The translations under genes were made by a program, and so were the position numbers. Of a stretch of DNA of 64,000 nucleotides, positions 27,662 through 36,635 are shown piece by piece. The DNA comes from an uncultured Burkholderiaceae bacterium (lineage in GTDB: Bacteria; Pseudomonadota; Gammaproteobacteria; Burkholderiales; Burkholderiaceae): assembly GCA_937871985.1 (NCBI GenBank), contig CALMPB010000061.1, positions 1 to 64,000 of the forward strand, given 5' to 3'. Each line of letters begins with the position of its first letter. The stretch's first letter is position 1. Below the pieces are notes generated by a model. That model was not told the origin of the DNA and ran no database searches. It was given only the letters and a program-made list of their open reading frames with translations.

Positions 27662-29218
27662 ATGCGCAATGACGTCACCGGCTGGGTACATGCGTGGGCA
27701 AATGAAGATCCTGGGCGTGTAGCCATACGCTTTGAAGGATGGGCCATCACCTACCGGGAACTGGCGCGCCGAATAGATTTTCTGGCGGATCGTTTGCTGG
27801 AGTGCGGGTGTGCACCGGGAGATCGAATTGCCTATTTGGGTGAAAATCATCCCGACATTATTGCCCTTGCTTTTGCCTGTATTCGGATCGGAGCCGTGTT
27901 CTTCCCATTGAATTGGCGTTTGGCGCCAATGGAAATAAAGGCTCTGCTTTTGGATTCTTCACCTGTCATCGTGTTCTACGATGCCAAATTCAGCAGCGCA
28001 GCCGAGTACGCGATTTCTACCGACGGCATGGAGGAGGCCAATATAGCGGCCACGCAACTCAGGTATGACGACGGTGTCTGGTTTCAGTGTGATTGGCCAA
28101 AAGGCAAAAAAGGGCGCGTTGGTCCATCCCGCGTTATTGCGGCCGATGCCGCGTTGTTAATGTACACGTCCGGTACCACAGGGGCCCCAAAGGGGGCTCT
28201 GCATACCCGCGACGGCGTCGAGTGGACGGCATTGAATGTCATTGACGGATACGCTCTGGCTGCTCAAGACCGGGTTTTGGCATATTTACCGCTATTTCAT
28301 GTTGGCGGCCTGTTGATGCTTGTTTTACCGGCATTGAAAGTGGGTGCGCAGGTTATTTTGCATAGACGCTTTAATGTCGAACTCACTATTTCGGATATTT
28401 ACGAACAGCGGGTCACCATGTTGCTTGGGGTCGCTACTACGTTGCAGGCAATGGTGGCGCATCCGAACTGGGCAGCGTGTGACGTGTCGTCCTTGCGTCT
28501 CGTCATGACAGGCGCATCCATTATTTCCAAAGAGTTGCTGACTGTGTTTTTCGACCGGGGCATTGTGGCGTCGCAGGTATTTGGTGCGACAGAAATGGGT
28601 ATTGGGACGTGCTTGCACCCCCAGGATGCACGCCGCAAGCTGGGTTCGGTGGGCCGGGCCGCCCGACACAGCGAGGTGATGGTCGTCGACAGTAACGGAC
28701 TTCCTGTCGCCGCGGAAGAGGTGGGCGAATTCATGGTGCGAGGCCCTGGTTTGATGGCCCATTACTGGGATAAATCCGGCGCTGAACGCAACGGAATCGA
28801 GAACGGCTGGTATCGCACGGGCGATCTGGGAAAGTATGATTCGGACGGTTTTTTTTTCCTGCTGAGCCGCATCAAGGAAATGATAATTTCGGGCGGCGAA
28901 AATATATATCCGGCTGAAATTGAAAACGTCCTTTGTAATGGTTGTGATATTGCAGAAGTAGCAGTGATAGGGCGGCCCGACCCGCGGTGGGGAGAGGTGC
29001 CTATTGCTGTCGCGGTAAAGAAAATGGGCTCCGAACTCTCGATCGGTCAAATAAGAGATTTTCTTCGATACAACCTTTCTTCTTATAAACACCCTCAAGA
29101 AATAATCTTTGTCGATGCTTTACCGCGTAACTCCATGGGTAAAGTTTTGCGCTCGGAACTTAGAAAGTTCGTTTCCACTTACGAAGGCAGCAACTCCCTC
29201 AAGATCAAAACTCTATAA
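27662..29218 (+). CDS. AMP-dependent acyl-CoA synthetase/ligase
   Basis: A 518-residue ANL ligase (counted from ATG 27662, preceded by GAGAGG). Motifs: AMP-binding loop LLMYTSGTTGAPKGALHTRD, ATEMGIGTCL, the hinge YRTGDLGKYDSDGFFFLLSR, IKEMIISGGENIYPAEIE, and the catalytic Lys in PRNSMGKVLRSEL. It would join a carboxylic acid to CoA; fatty, aromatic and short hydroxy acids are all possible. An in-frame ATG at 27512 would add 50 residues that look unlike the family, so I regard it as upstream sequence. The binding-protein gene follows 9 bp later. Confidence 0.9.
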   Translation: MRNDVTGWVHAWANEDPGRVAIRFEGWAITYRELARRIDFLADRLLECGCAPGDRIAYLGENHPDIIALAFACIRIGAVFFPLNWRLAPMEIKALLLDSSPVIVFYDAKFSSAAEYAISTDGMEEANIAATQLRYDDGVWFQCDWPKGKKGRVGPSRVIAADAALLMYTSGTTGAPKGALHTRDGVEWTALNVIDGYALAAQDRVLAYLPLFHVGGLLMLVLPALKVGAQVILHRRFNVELTISDIYEQRVTMLLGVATTLQAMVAHPNWAACDVSSLRLVMTGASIISKELLTVFFDRGIVASQVFGATEMGIGTCLHPQDARRKLGSVGRAARHSEVMVVDSNGLPVAAEEVGEFMVRGPGLMAHYWDKSGAERNGIENGWYRTGDLGKYDSDGFFFLLSRIKEMIISGGENIYPAEIENVLCNGCDIAEVAVIGRPDPRWGEVPIAVAVKKMGSELSIGQIRDFLRYNLSSYKHPQEIIFVDALPRNSMGKVLRSELRKFVSTYEGSNSLKIKTL

Positions 29219-29227
29219 GGAAGTGTC

Positions 29228-30379
29228 ATGCATATAAGTTCACGTATTTTCGGTATTTCTGTTTTTACCCTGGCAATCATGGCGGCAAGTTTGCCCGCGC
29301 AATCTGAAATCGTTATTGGGGCTGTGCTATCTGAAACCGGGCCTGGAGCATCGCTAGGCATCCCGTACAAAAATGCCTTGGCGATTCAGGATACGAAAAT
29401 CGGTAATGAAAATATCCGGATTATTTTCCTGAATGATAATAGTGATCCGATCGAAGCTGTAAAAGATGTGCGCAAGCTGGTTAATGATCGGAAGGTCGAC
29501 GCGATCATAGGGCCAACCAATACGCCCCAATCTTTGGCCGTTGCGCAGTTTGCCAACGAGCTCAAAACTCCCATTTTCGTACTGGCACCCATCGAGATTC
29601 CGGAAAACAGGAAGGAGTGGGTTTATGTTGTCCCGCAAACCGTCGGATTAATGATCGATGGCGTGGTTCACGACATGAAAAAGCGTGGAGTCAAGACAGC
29701 GGCGTACATCGGCTTCTCGGATGCCTGGGGTGAGCTCGTCTGGAAGTCGTTTAAAAATTCGGCTGACAAGGCGGGCATCCGGCTTGTGGCGAACGAGCGC
29801 TATGCGCGTACGGACACCTCGGTCACCGCACAAATCGCGCGCATCATCGCCGCCAAGCCTGACGCGGTTCTTGGGGGAGGCTCCGGCACGCCAGGAGCCT
29901 TGCCGCACATCGAACTGGGGCAGCGCGGGTACAAAGGGTTGCAGTATGACAATCACGGCAGCGTCAATCAGGATTATTTGCGCGTTGGCGGCAAGTATGT
30001 GGAAGGTGTCATAGCCCCCACCGGACCGTTGGTGGTGGACAAACAGTTGCCGGCCAGCTATCCCCTGAAGCAGGTTGGCGCGGATTTCATGCGCCGTTAT
30101 GAGGCGCGCTATGGCGTGGGCACTGCCAACCCCTTCGCGGGCTATTCCAACGATGCCTTCTTGTTGATCAAGCACGCGGCATCTCACGCGCTGAAATCGG
30201 CCAAACCCGGCACGCCGGAGTTTCGTACGGCACTGAAAGACAATCTTGACAAAATCGAGAAACTCGACGGCACTGAAGCCACCTATACCATTACGCCGGG
30301 CAATCATTACGGTGCTCAAGACAATGCACGTGCCATGGTTCAGGTTGTGCACGGAAAATGGTCCTTGATTTCCGAATGA
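29228..30379 (+). CDS. LivK-type ABC substrate-binding protein (second orphan)
   Basis: A 383-residue periplasmic binding protein with a Sec signal peptide ending near LPAQS|EIVIG. It is a clear paralogue of the binding protein at 4020-5186: same length, same start strand (IVIGAVLSETGPGASLGIP), and shared blocks RKLVNDRKVDAIIG, MKKRGVKTAAYIGFSDAWGE and AKPGTPEFRTAL. AAGGAAGTG precedes the ATG. It sits inside a catabolic operon without its own permease; the Liv importer at 35.8-40.8 kb is the nearest partner, although that one has its own binding protein. The inserted position between ligase and ThDP enzyme suggests that its ligand is the operon's substrate. Confidence 0.9.
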   Translation: MHISSRIFGISVFTLAIMAASLPAQSEIVIGAVLSETGPGASLGIPYKNALAIQDTKIGNENIRIIFLNDNSDPIEAVKDVRKLVNDRKVDAIIGPTNTPQSLAVAQFANELKTPIFVLAPIEIPENRKEWVYVVPQTVGLMIDGVVHDMKKRGVKTAAYIGFSDAWGELVWKSFKNSADKAGIRLVANERYARTDTSVTAQIARIIAAKPDAVLGGGSGTPGALPHIELGQRGYKGLQYDNHGSVNQDYLRVGGKYVEGVIAPTGPLVVDKQLPASYPLKQVGADFMRRYEARYGVGTANPFAGYSNDAFLLIKHAASHALKSAKPGTPEFRTALKDNLDKIEKLDGTEATYTITPGNHYGAQDNARAMVQVVHGKWSLISE

Positions 30380-30412
30380 CCGGCAATGCGGCCCAAGGCC
30401 TAAGGAGATACC

Positions 30413-32104
30413 GTGAAAGTCAGTGAGGCAATAGCAGATGCTCTGGCCATCGAGGCGGGCGGACCGATATTTGGCTTGATGGGTGATGCCAACATGGCGG
30501 TGTGGGATGCCCTGTGTACGGACGATCGCACACGGATGGTGTCGGCGCGCTGCGATGAGGCGGCTGTCCTGATGGCCGATGGCTACGCCAGGGCGACGGG
30601 GCGTATTGGGGTGGCCACGGTCACTTGCGGCCCGGGTTTGGCGAACTGCGCCAATGCGCTCGTTACGGCTTCAAGGGGGGCCACACCCTTGGTCATTTAC
30701 ACCGGCGAGTACGCCAAGGCCGATGGGGGTCTGGGCCTGGTGCAGTCATTCGACCAAAGCCGGTTTGCTCAAGCCTGCGAGGTCGAGTATCGCAGGCTGG
30801 ATCGCCTGGAAAATCTTGCCGAAGACATCACCGAGGGCTTTTTCGCGGCGCGAACCCAAAAAAAGCCTGTGATCCTTAGCGTGCCCGCTCCGTTGTGGGA
30901 CGAAGAGCTTCCATGGGAGTGGGAATATCAGCCCTCGGCCAGCTTTATCCCCAGGCGCCATGCAACACCCGGGCTCCTGGCACTGCGTGAACTGGCCGAC
31001 AAGTTGCAGGCGGCGGAACGCCCCGTCATTATTGCGGGGCGGGGCGCGGTATCCGCGAACGCCCGGCACGATATCGAGCTGCTTGCCGAGCATACAGGCA
31101 GTCTTCTGGCCACGTCTTTACTGGCCAAGGGGTTCTTTGACGGGCATCCCTACGACATCGGCGTGTCCGGGCTGTTCAGTAGCTGCCCTACCGAGCGCCT
31201 CATGGCTCAGGCCGATTTTGTGCTGGGTATTGGGGCCTCGCTGAATTTCTTCACGTGCGAAGGTGGCACGCTGTTTTCGCAGGCGCAAGCCGCCCGGATC
31301 GATATCAAACCGTTGCCTGCGGAAATCGGGGCCACGCCGGGTCTCTACGTGCAGGGCGATGCCCGCGAAACCACTCAGGCGCTGCTGCGGATCCTGTCAG
31401 AAACCGGCAAGAAAAAGGAGGGCTTCAGAAGTGCTGCTACGCGCCAGATTCTGAATGAGCCCACGCCTCAAAGCCCCAACGCCACTGACGGCCTGGATCC
31501 CCGGGAACTGATGCGGTCACTGTCCCGAAGCCTTCCACTGAACACGCAGGTAATCAGTGGAGGCGGCCACTTCTGGTCCTGGCCGGTTGCGCATCTGGCC
31601 CTGCCCGATGGTGGAAGGTATCAGCATACGATCGATTTCGGTAGCATTGGACTGGCCGTCGCGCATGGCATTGGCGCGGCGGTTGGCAATCCCCAGCGCA
31701 CGACGCTGGTCATTGAGGGGGACGGCAGCTTTCTGCAGGGCATCCAAGAGCTGCACGCCGCGGCCGAATTACGCATCCCGGTGATTTTCCTTGTCATGAA
31801 TGATTCCGGGTACGGCGCGGAAGTGCGCAAAATGCAGTGGAAGCATCGCAATCCGCGTGACGCGATGTGGACGTCCCCCGACTACGTGTCGGTGGCGCGC
31901 GGCCTGGGAGGCGATGGCATTCTACTGGAACGCGAGTCGGATGTCGCACAGGCACTCAAACAGGCCATTGAATTCAAGGGCCCCTTTGTCATCGATGCGC
32001 GTATTTCTCCGTCGCTTGTCAGTGACAGTGAATCCAGGCTTTACCTTGGGCTTGAAAACAGCGCTCCGCTTTTGCGTCCGTTGCAGGCGCGTGATAAGGG
32101 GTAA
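30413..32104 (+). CDS. Thiamine diphosphate-dependent enzyme (acetolactate synthase/2-oxo-acid decarboxylase superfamily)
   Basis: A 563-residue ThDP enzyme with the three-domain order PYR, central, PP. The catalytic Glu49 lies in SARCDEAAVLMADGYAR, and the ThDP/Mg motif is GDGSFLQGIQELHAAAEL...MND. Family members decarboxylate or carboligate 2-oxo acids (acetolactate synthase, benzoylformate decarboxylase) or cleave 2-hydroxyacyl-CoA; sequence alone does not choose. With an FMN 2-hydroxy-acid dehydrogenase and a CoA ligase in the same operon, either decarboxylation of the 2-oxo acid or 2-hydroxyacyl-CoA cleavage is plausible. The start is GTG with AAGGAGA upstream. The next gene follows after 3 bp. 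Confidence 0.88.
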   Translation: MKVSEAIADALAIEAGGPIFGLMGDANMAVWDALCTDDRTRMVSARCDEAAVLMADGYARATGRIGVATVTCGPGLANCANALVTASRGATPLVIYTGEYAKADGGLGLVQSFDQSRFAQACEVEYRRLDRLENLAEDITEGFFAARTQKKPVILSVPAPLWDEELPWEWEYQPSASFIPRRHATPGLLALRELADKLQAAERPVIIAGRGAVSANARHDIELLAEHTGSLLATSLLAKGFFDGHPYDIGVSGLFSSCPTERLMAQADFVLGIGASLNFFTCEGGTLFSQAQAARIDIKPLPAEIGATPGLYVQGDARETTQALLRILSETGKKKEGFRSAATRQILNEPTPQSPNATDGLDPRELMRSLSRSLPLNTQVISGGGHFWSWPVAHLALPDGGRYQHTIDFGSIGLAVAHGIGAAVGNPQRTTLVIEGDGSFLQGIQELHAAAELRIPVIFLVMNDSGYGAEVRKMQWKHRNPRDAMWTSPDYVSVARGLGGDGILLERESDVAQALKQAIEFKGPFVIDARISPSLVSDSESRLYLGLENSAPLLRPLQARDKG

Positions 32105-32107
32105 CCG

Positions 32108-32722
32108 GTGCGATTCGAGAACACCTTCGACGTGGTGGGTGAGCCGGTCGACGTCATCGAGGTTTTCGACGACTTGCCGCTTGTGGCGAGCTTTCTGCCG
32201 GGCGCAAATATCGGCCCGGTAAACGATGACGGTCGTTACCCGGGATCCTTGACGGTATCGTTTGGGCCAAAGCGCATTACGTTTACGGGGTTGATCTCGC
32301 AGCGCGTCGACAAAGAAGGGCTGAAGGGGGTCATTTCTGGAAATGCCAATGCTGACATTCGTGGCGCCAAGATGGCTGTAACGTTGAACTACAGCCTTGC
32401 CAATGTCCAGGGGACGGGCGGCACGACGACAAAAATTCAATTTGTTTCTGATGCCCAGCTTACAGGTGTCCTGGCCGAGTTCGCGAAAACGGGCGGCGTG
32501 GTGGTTACGAATGCCATTCTGGCCGAGTTTGGACGGCGACTGAGCGCGTACCTGGCAAATCCCGCCGGGCAGGCGGAAGCCAGCCCGGCAGCATCCGCCA
32601 CGGCACCCGACACGTTGTCGCTTTCCTTGATTGTCTTGGGGGTGCTCCGGTCAAGCGGGCGCCGGGTGCGCGCGCGTCTGGCGAGCATGGCCAGCCGATT
32701 CCGGTCCGGATCGTTTAAATAG
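32108..32722 (+). CDS. CoxG-like SRPBCC-domain protein
   Basis: A 204-residue protein. Residues 1-145 match the CoxG (CO dehydrogenase subunit G) branch of the START/SRPBCC fold: MRFENTFDVVGEPVDVIEVF, FLPGA, and the closing helix NAILAEFGRRLSAYLAN. A Pro/Ala linker and a hydrophobic segment LSLSLIVLGVLRS followed by basic residues form a tail that may anchor it to the membrane. CoxG anchors a molybdenum dehydrogenase in the classic case; none is encoded here, so the role is unknown, perhaps ligand binding. It starts with GTG 3 bp after the ThDP gene and its stop is 1 bp before the next ATG. Confidence 0.75.
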   Translation: MRFENTFDVVGEPVDVIEVFDDLPLVASFLPGANIGPVNDDGRYPGSLTVSFGPKRITFTGLISQRVDKEGLKGVISGNANADIRGAKMAVTLNYSLANVQGTGGTTTKIQFVSDAQLTGVLAEFAKTGGVVVTNAILAEFGRRLSAYLANPAGQAEASPAASATAPDTLSLSLIVLGVLRSSGRRVRARLASMASRFRSGSFK

Positions 32723-32723
32723 C

Positions 32724-33908
32724 ATGGCACGTTCACGCCTCGACACCGCAACATGCATTGAGGATCTGCGGCATATCGCTAAATGTCGCGTTCCCCGCAT
32801 GTTCTACGACTATGTTGAGTCGGGTTCATGGACCGAGCGCACCCTGCGCTGCAACGTCGATGATCTCCAACGCCTGAAATTCAGACAGAGGGTGGCGGTC
32901 GACTTTGAAAACCGCAGCATAAAAAGTACTGTGCTGGGAACCGATGTGGCGATGCCTGTTGCACTGGCGCCTACGGGTACGACCGGCATGATCCATGCCG
33001 ACGGAGAGATACTGGCGGCACGCGCGGCGACGCAATTTGGCGTGCCTTTCACGTTGTCGACGATGAGCATCTGCTCTATTGAGGACGTTGCCGAGCACAC
33101 TTCCCGCCCTTTCTGGTTCCAGCTGTATGTGATGCGCGACCGTGATTTCATGCGCAGCCTGATAGGTCGTGCGAAACGCGCTCAGTGCTCGGCGTTGGTG
33201 GTAACCCTTGATCTGCAAATCATGGGGCAACGGCACAAGGATATCAAGAACGGCCTGAGTGTGCCGATAAAGCCTTCGGCGGCCAATCTCTTTAACCTCT
33301 TGTCAAAGCCTCGTTGGTGCCTTGGCATGTCGCGCACGTCCCGGCGAGCGTTTGGAAATGTCGTTGGCCACGTCAAGGGCATCGATGACATAGCGTCATT
33401 AGCGGCGTGGGCGGCTGAACAATTCGATCCGACGCTTACTTGGCACGATCTGGAATGGATAAAAGAAAGCTGGGGCGGCAAGCTGATCGTAAAAGGCATT
33501 ATGGACGCCGACGACGCGCGGCGTGCCGTTGAGTGTGGCGCCGATGCGATCATTGTTTCGAACCATGGCGGCAGGCAGCTTGATGGAGCCCCATCATCCA
33601 TTGCGGTACTGCCACATATTGTCAAGGCCGTTGGCTCCGACGTTGACGTATGGCTCGATGGCGGCCTGCGTTCAGGGCAGGATGTATTGCGCGCGCTGGC
33701 TTTGGGGGCCAAGTGCACGTTCATTGGCAGGGCCTTCCTGTATGGCCTGGGGGCTGGCGGCGAGGCGGGTGTTCATCGTGCGCTCGACATTATTGCCAAA
33801 GAGCTGAGCGTCACCATGGCATTTTGCGGCCGCACCCGCATGAGTGACGTTGATCGGTCAATGCTGATCAATCCCCAGATTTTTGACGATCTGACTAATG
33901 TTTATTGA
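32724..33908 (+). CDS. FMN-dependent alpha-hydroxy-acid dehydrogenase
   Basis: A 394-residue TIM-barrel flavoenzyme. The active-site signature SNHGGRQLDG places the catalytic His281 and Arg284, and the N-terminal block ARSRLDTATCIEDLRHIAKCRVPRMFYDYVESG is typical of L-lactate/(S)-mandelate/glycolate oxidising members. It has the length of LldD/MdlB. A stretch between about residues 185 and 220 (KPRWCLGMSRTSRRAFGN) corresponds to the loop that attaches MdlB and LldD to the membrane. It oxidises a 2-hydroxy acid to the 2-oxo acid, which the ThDP enzyme upstream could then process. I start at ATG 32724, one base after the previous stop. Confidence 0.92.
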   Translation: MARSRLDTATCIEDLRHIAKCRVPRMFYDYVESGSWTERTLRCNVDDLQRLKFRQRVAVDFENRSIKSTVLGTDVAMPVALAPTGTTGMIHADGEILAARAATQFGVPFTLSTMSICSIEDVAEHTSRPFWFQLYVMRDRDFMRSLIGRAKRAQCSALVVTLDLQIMGQRHKDIKNGLSVPIKPSAANLFNLLSKPRWCLGMSRTSRRAFGNVVGHVKGIDDIASLAAWAAEQFDPTLTWHDLEWIKESWGGKLIVKGIMDADDARRAVECGADAIIVSNHGGRQLDGAPSSIAVLPHIVKAVGSDVDVWLDGGLRSGQDVLRALALGAKCTFIGRAFLYGLGAGGEAGVHRALDIIAKELSVTMAFCGRTRMSDVDRSMLINPQIFDDLTNVY

Positions 33909-33943
33909 TGCGGATCACGCTTACTTTACAAGAGATTAAAAAG

Positions 33944-34372
33944 ATGACCAGTATATGGAAGCAGCCAGCAAGTGTTGACATTCTTTCCGAAATGCATAGG
34001 AATACCGTTGTCGAATACTTGGGAATCGAGTTTCTCGAGGTGGGGGACGATTTTATCCGTGGACGTATTGCGGTAGACCACAGAACCGTTCAGCCCATGG
34101 GTGTATTGCAGGGCGGCGTATCCGTCGTATTGGCAGAAGCCCTGGGCTCATGCGGCGCGGCATTGGCCGTACCTTGCGGTACACAGATTGTGGGGCTGGA
34201 CATCAACGCGAATCATCTGCGTGGTGTCGATAGCGGCTGGGTAACAGGTGAAGCCCGGCCATTGCACTTGGGCAGGACGACGCATGTGTGGGAAATAAAG
34301 TTGCGTGACGAGCGGGATCGCCTGGTTTGCGTGGCGCGCCTTACCGTAGTTGTCATGCAGGCTGCCGGATAA
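33944..34372 (+). CDS. Hot-dog fold thioesterase, PaaI/YdiI type, with altered His
   Basis: A 142-residue hot-dog protein resembling acyl-CoA thioesterases such as PaaI and YdiI. The central helix block VQPMGVLQGGVSVVLAEALG keeps the catalytic Glu, but the family's HGG is QGG: Gln56 replaces the His that contacts the thioester. The protein is otherwise full length, so it may be active with changed preference. I choose ATG 33944 (AGAG upstream, normal family length) rather than TTG 33905 or ATG 33908, which overlap or touch the previous stop. The stop directly abuts the stop of the convergent LysR gene with no spare base. It probably recycles CoA in the operon's pathway. Confidence 0.85.
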   Translation: MTSIWKQPASVDILSEMHRNTVVEYLGIEFLEVGDDFIRGRIAVDHRTVQPMGVLQGGVSVVLAEALGSCGAALAVPCGTQIVGLDINANHLRGVDSGWVTGEARPLHLGRTTHVWEIKLRDERDRLVCVARLTVVVMQAAG

Positions 34373-35281
34373 TCAAAACCGTTTCATTGTCAGGTCGCTG
34401 CATTCAATACAAAGTTCGCGAAACAGGTGCACCGTATGCATTCTGATGTCCTGCCGAAACACCAATCCATATCCCTGGGCGATCGAGATGTGCTGCACTT
34501 GCAGTGTCGCTAAACCCCGCTGTTCCCTGTCTCGCTGGGTAACAGTAAATTCGGGCACGATGGCGGTTCCGACTCCCATGGCCACCACACGCTTGATGAA
34601 CTCGGTATCGTTCGACTCCATGAGAATGGGTGGATAGTCGCCGCTGGACAGGAATAGTTTGTCGCTGGTCGTGCGGCTGCCGGCGTTGGGGCGGTAGCGT
34701 ATAAAGGGGTAACGGCGCAGTTCCGCAGCGGAAACGGTTGTTCGCCCACTAAGCGCATGAGTGCTTGAAACAATCGCCACATGCTTGGTTCGGCCCAGAA
34801 CAGTGAACCCCAGATCCTCCATATTGTCGGCGGCTGGCACAAAAGCCACGTCGACCAGGCCCGAGACTAATTGACGTGCGCCTTCTACGCCCGTTTCGGT
34901 GGCGGTGACCACCAGAGACACCTTGGGGTATCGCTCCATAAATGTCTGCAGCAGGTCGCCGTACAAATACACGATACCCAATGTGCTGGCGGCGACGCGC
35001 AGGGTGCCGGTAATTTCATCGGGTGCTTTGGGGGAAAAGCGCTGGCGTAAGTCTTCGATTTCCGCAGTGACCCGTTCGGCCACCGCCAGCACCTCCCGCC
35101 CTGCCGGCAGCAGCACAATATCGGGCCGACTGCGAATAAGCACGCTTTCTCCCAGTTCTTCTTCGAGGCTTTTAAGCTGATGGCTGATTGCCGGCTGCGT
35201 TACGTGCAGCGCTTCCGCCGCCCCTTGTATGGAGCCGGTTTTGGCAATGGCCTTGATAATTCGAAGCTGTTGTAGGTTCAT
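34373..35281 (-). CDS. LysR-family transcriptional regulator
   Basis: A 302-residue LysR protein with the helix-turn-helix AKTGSIQGAAEALHVTQPAISHQLKSLEEELG in residues about 13-45 and an inducer-binding domain of the CysB/GltC-like kind. The conserved pattern TQPAISHQLKSLE marks the recognition helix. I start at ATG 35281; the frame extends 6 codons to a TTG. It is convergent with the hydroxy-acid operon, with no gap between stops, and lies upstream of the transporter genes on the same strand, so it could control either block. The ligand is unknown. Confidence 0.9.
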   Translation of the reverse strand: MNLQQLRIIKAIAKTGSIQGAAEALHVTQPAISHQLKSLEEELGESVLIRSRPDIVLLPAGREVLAVAERVTAEIEDLRQRFSPKAPDEITGTLRVAASTLGIVYLYGDLLQTFMERYPKVSLVVTATETGVEGARQLVSGLVDVAFVPAADNMEDLGFTVLGRTKHVAIVSSTHALSGRTTVSAAELRRYPFIRYRPNAGSRTTSDKLFLSSGDYPPILMESNDTEFIKRVVAMGVGTAIVPEFTVTQRDREQRGLATLQVQHISIAQGYGLVFRQDIRMHTVHLFRELCIECSDLTMKRF

Positions 35282-35499
35282 GGGCGGTAAAGTAAGCAAT
35301 GTCCATTATTTGCCGGGTCCCGGCGCATTGTCGGTGGCGGGCTGGTGGTGCTTGGCCTTGACAAGGCAAGGCTGCCTGGATGGCAGTATGGTTTGCCGCA
35401 ATGCTTCGGAAAGACCGTCAGTCCCTAGCCCTTGGCGTTTAGCCAGGACTTAGTATAGTCGCCGGTGCGAAAGGCTCGATCCACTGGCCGGACGAAGGG

Positions 35500-35736
35500 T
35501 CAGGCCTTCGGGTTGTGGATGCCTACTCGTGGTTGCCAGCCCCGGCGGATGATCCGTTCCCAAATCTGGTCTTTCTCGTCCGGGGACAATTTCACCCACA
35601 TCGTTTTTTCTTGTATGGTTCGACCGCATGCATAGCATTGTTCGGCGTAAAACGTATTGCATGCCCCGACGCACGGGGTGTTTCGGGTGCCGCGCGTCGC
35701 GTCGATCTCGGCACGGCTCAGTTTGGATTCAGACAT
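35500..35736 (-). CDS. DUF1289-family small cysteine protein
   Basis: A 78-residue protein with the DUF1289 pattern: TPCVGACNTFYAEQCYACGR gives four cysteines (C-x3-C then C-x2-C) that could bind zinc or iron, followed by a short basic helix KDQIWERIIRRG. Function unknown; such proteins are common next to unrelated genes in proteobacteria. It is 38 bp downstream of the livF gene on the same strand and could be the last gene of the importer operon. Some 218 bp upstream of the LysR gene hold nothing that I can identify. Confidence 0.8.
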   Translation of the reverse strand: MSESKLSRAEIDATRGTRNTPCVGACNTFYAEQCYACGRTIQEKTMWVKLSPDEKDQIWERIIRRGWQPRVGIHNPKA

Positions 35737-35774
35737 TGCTTTTCGCCTAATACGAGCGTTTTCGGGTGCGTGCG

Positions 35775-36635
35775 CTATCGCGCGGCGCCCAGGTAAGCTT
35801 CGCGTAGATGTTCGTCGGCCAGGAGACTGGACGAAGAGCCGCTACGCACAATGGTGCCGCTAGCCAGCACATAAGCACGATCGGCAATTTCCAGAGCCTG
35901 GGCGGCGTTTTGTTCGACGAGCAGTATGGTCAAACCCTGCTCATTCAGTTCGCGAAGCAGGTTGAAAATTTCTTCGACAATAAGGGGCGCCAGGCCCATG
36001 CTGGGTTCGTCCAGCAGCAGCATTTTTGGGCGGCTCATGAGGGCGCGCGCGATGGCGAGCATTTGCTGCTCGCCGCCCGACAGCGTGCCGGCGATCTGTC
36101 CTGAACGCTCGCGTAGTCGCGGGAATCTATCGAACATGCGATCCATGTCTTCTTCGATGACGTTGCGGTCGCTTCGGATGTAAGCACCCAGCATAAGGTT
36201 TTCCAGCACTGTCAGCCCGGCGAGAATGGCTCGTCCTTCAACCACTTGGGCAATTCCCTGGCGCACGATCTGATGGGAGGGCAGGCCTGATATGCTTTGT
36301 CCGTTGAAGCGGATGGTTCCGCTTGCAGGAGCCAGAACGCCTGAAACGCTTAAAAGGGTGGTGCTTTTACCGGCCCCATTGGCCCCGATCAATGCGACTA
36401 TTTCTCCTTTGTCGACATATATGGAAATAGCCTTTATGGCCTGGATATTCCCATATTGCGTGGTCAAGTGATGAATGCCGAGCAGCTCCTTGCCCTGCGA
36501 AGACTCGCCGCTTTTGGATGGCGCATCCGTTGCGGATGAAACGGATGCGTGGAGCATGGCGTCATGGTTGGTTGGCCGGATGCGGCCGGTGGACGTTGGT
36601 GTGCCGCGGCCATTAAGCCACTGTGCTGCTCGCAT
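35775..36635 (-). CDS. LivF-type ABC transporter ATP-binding protein
   Basis: A 286-residue ATPase: Walker A GANGAGKST, signature LSGGEQQMLAIARALMS, Walker B LLLDEPSMGLAP. A nonconserved 50-residue N-terminal stretch precedes the usual start LLGIHHLTTQYGNIQAIKA; the true start may be ATG 36557 instead of 36635. The longer start overlaps the fused LivM-LivG gene by 23 bp. It is the second ATPase of the importer for this region. Confidence 0.88.
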   Translation of the reverse strand: MRAAQWLNGRGTPTSTGRIRPTNHDAMLHASVSSATDAPSKSGESSQGKELLGIHHLTTQYGNIQAIKAISIYVDKGEIVALIGANGAGKSTTLLSVSGVLAPASGTIRFNGQSISGLPSHQIVRQGIAQVVEGRAILAGLTVLENLMLGAYIRSDRNVIEEDMDRMFDRFPRLRERSGQIAGTLSGGEQQMLAIARALMSRPKMLLLDEPSMGLAPLIVEEIFNLLRELNEQGLTILLVEQNAAQALEIADRAYVLASGTIVRSGSSSSLLADEHLREAYLGAAR

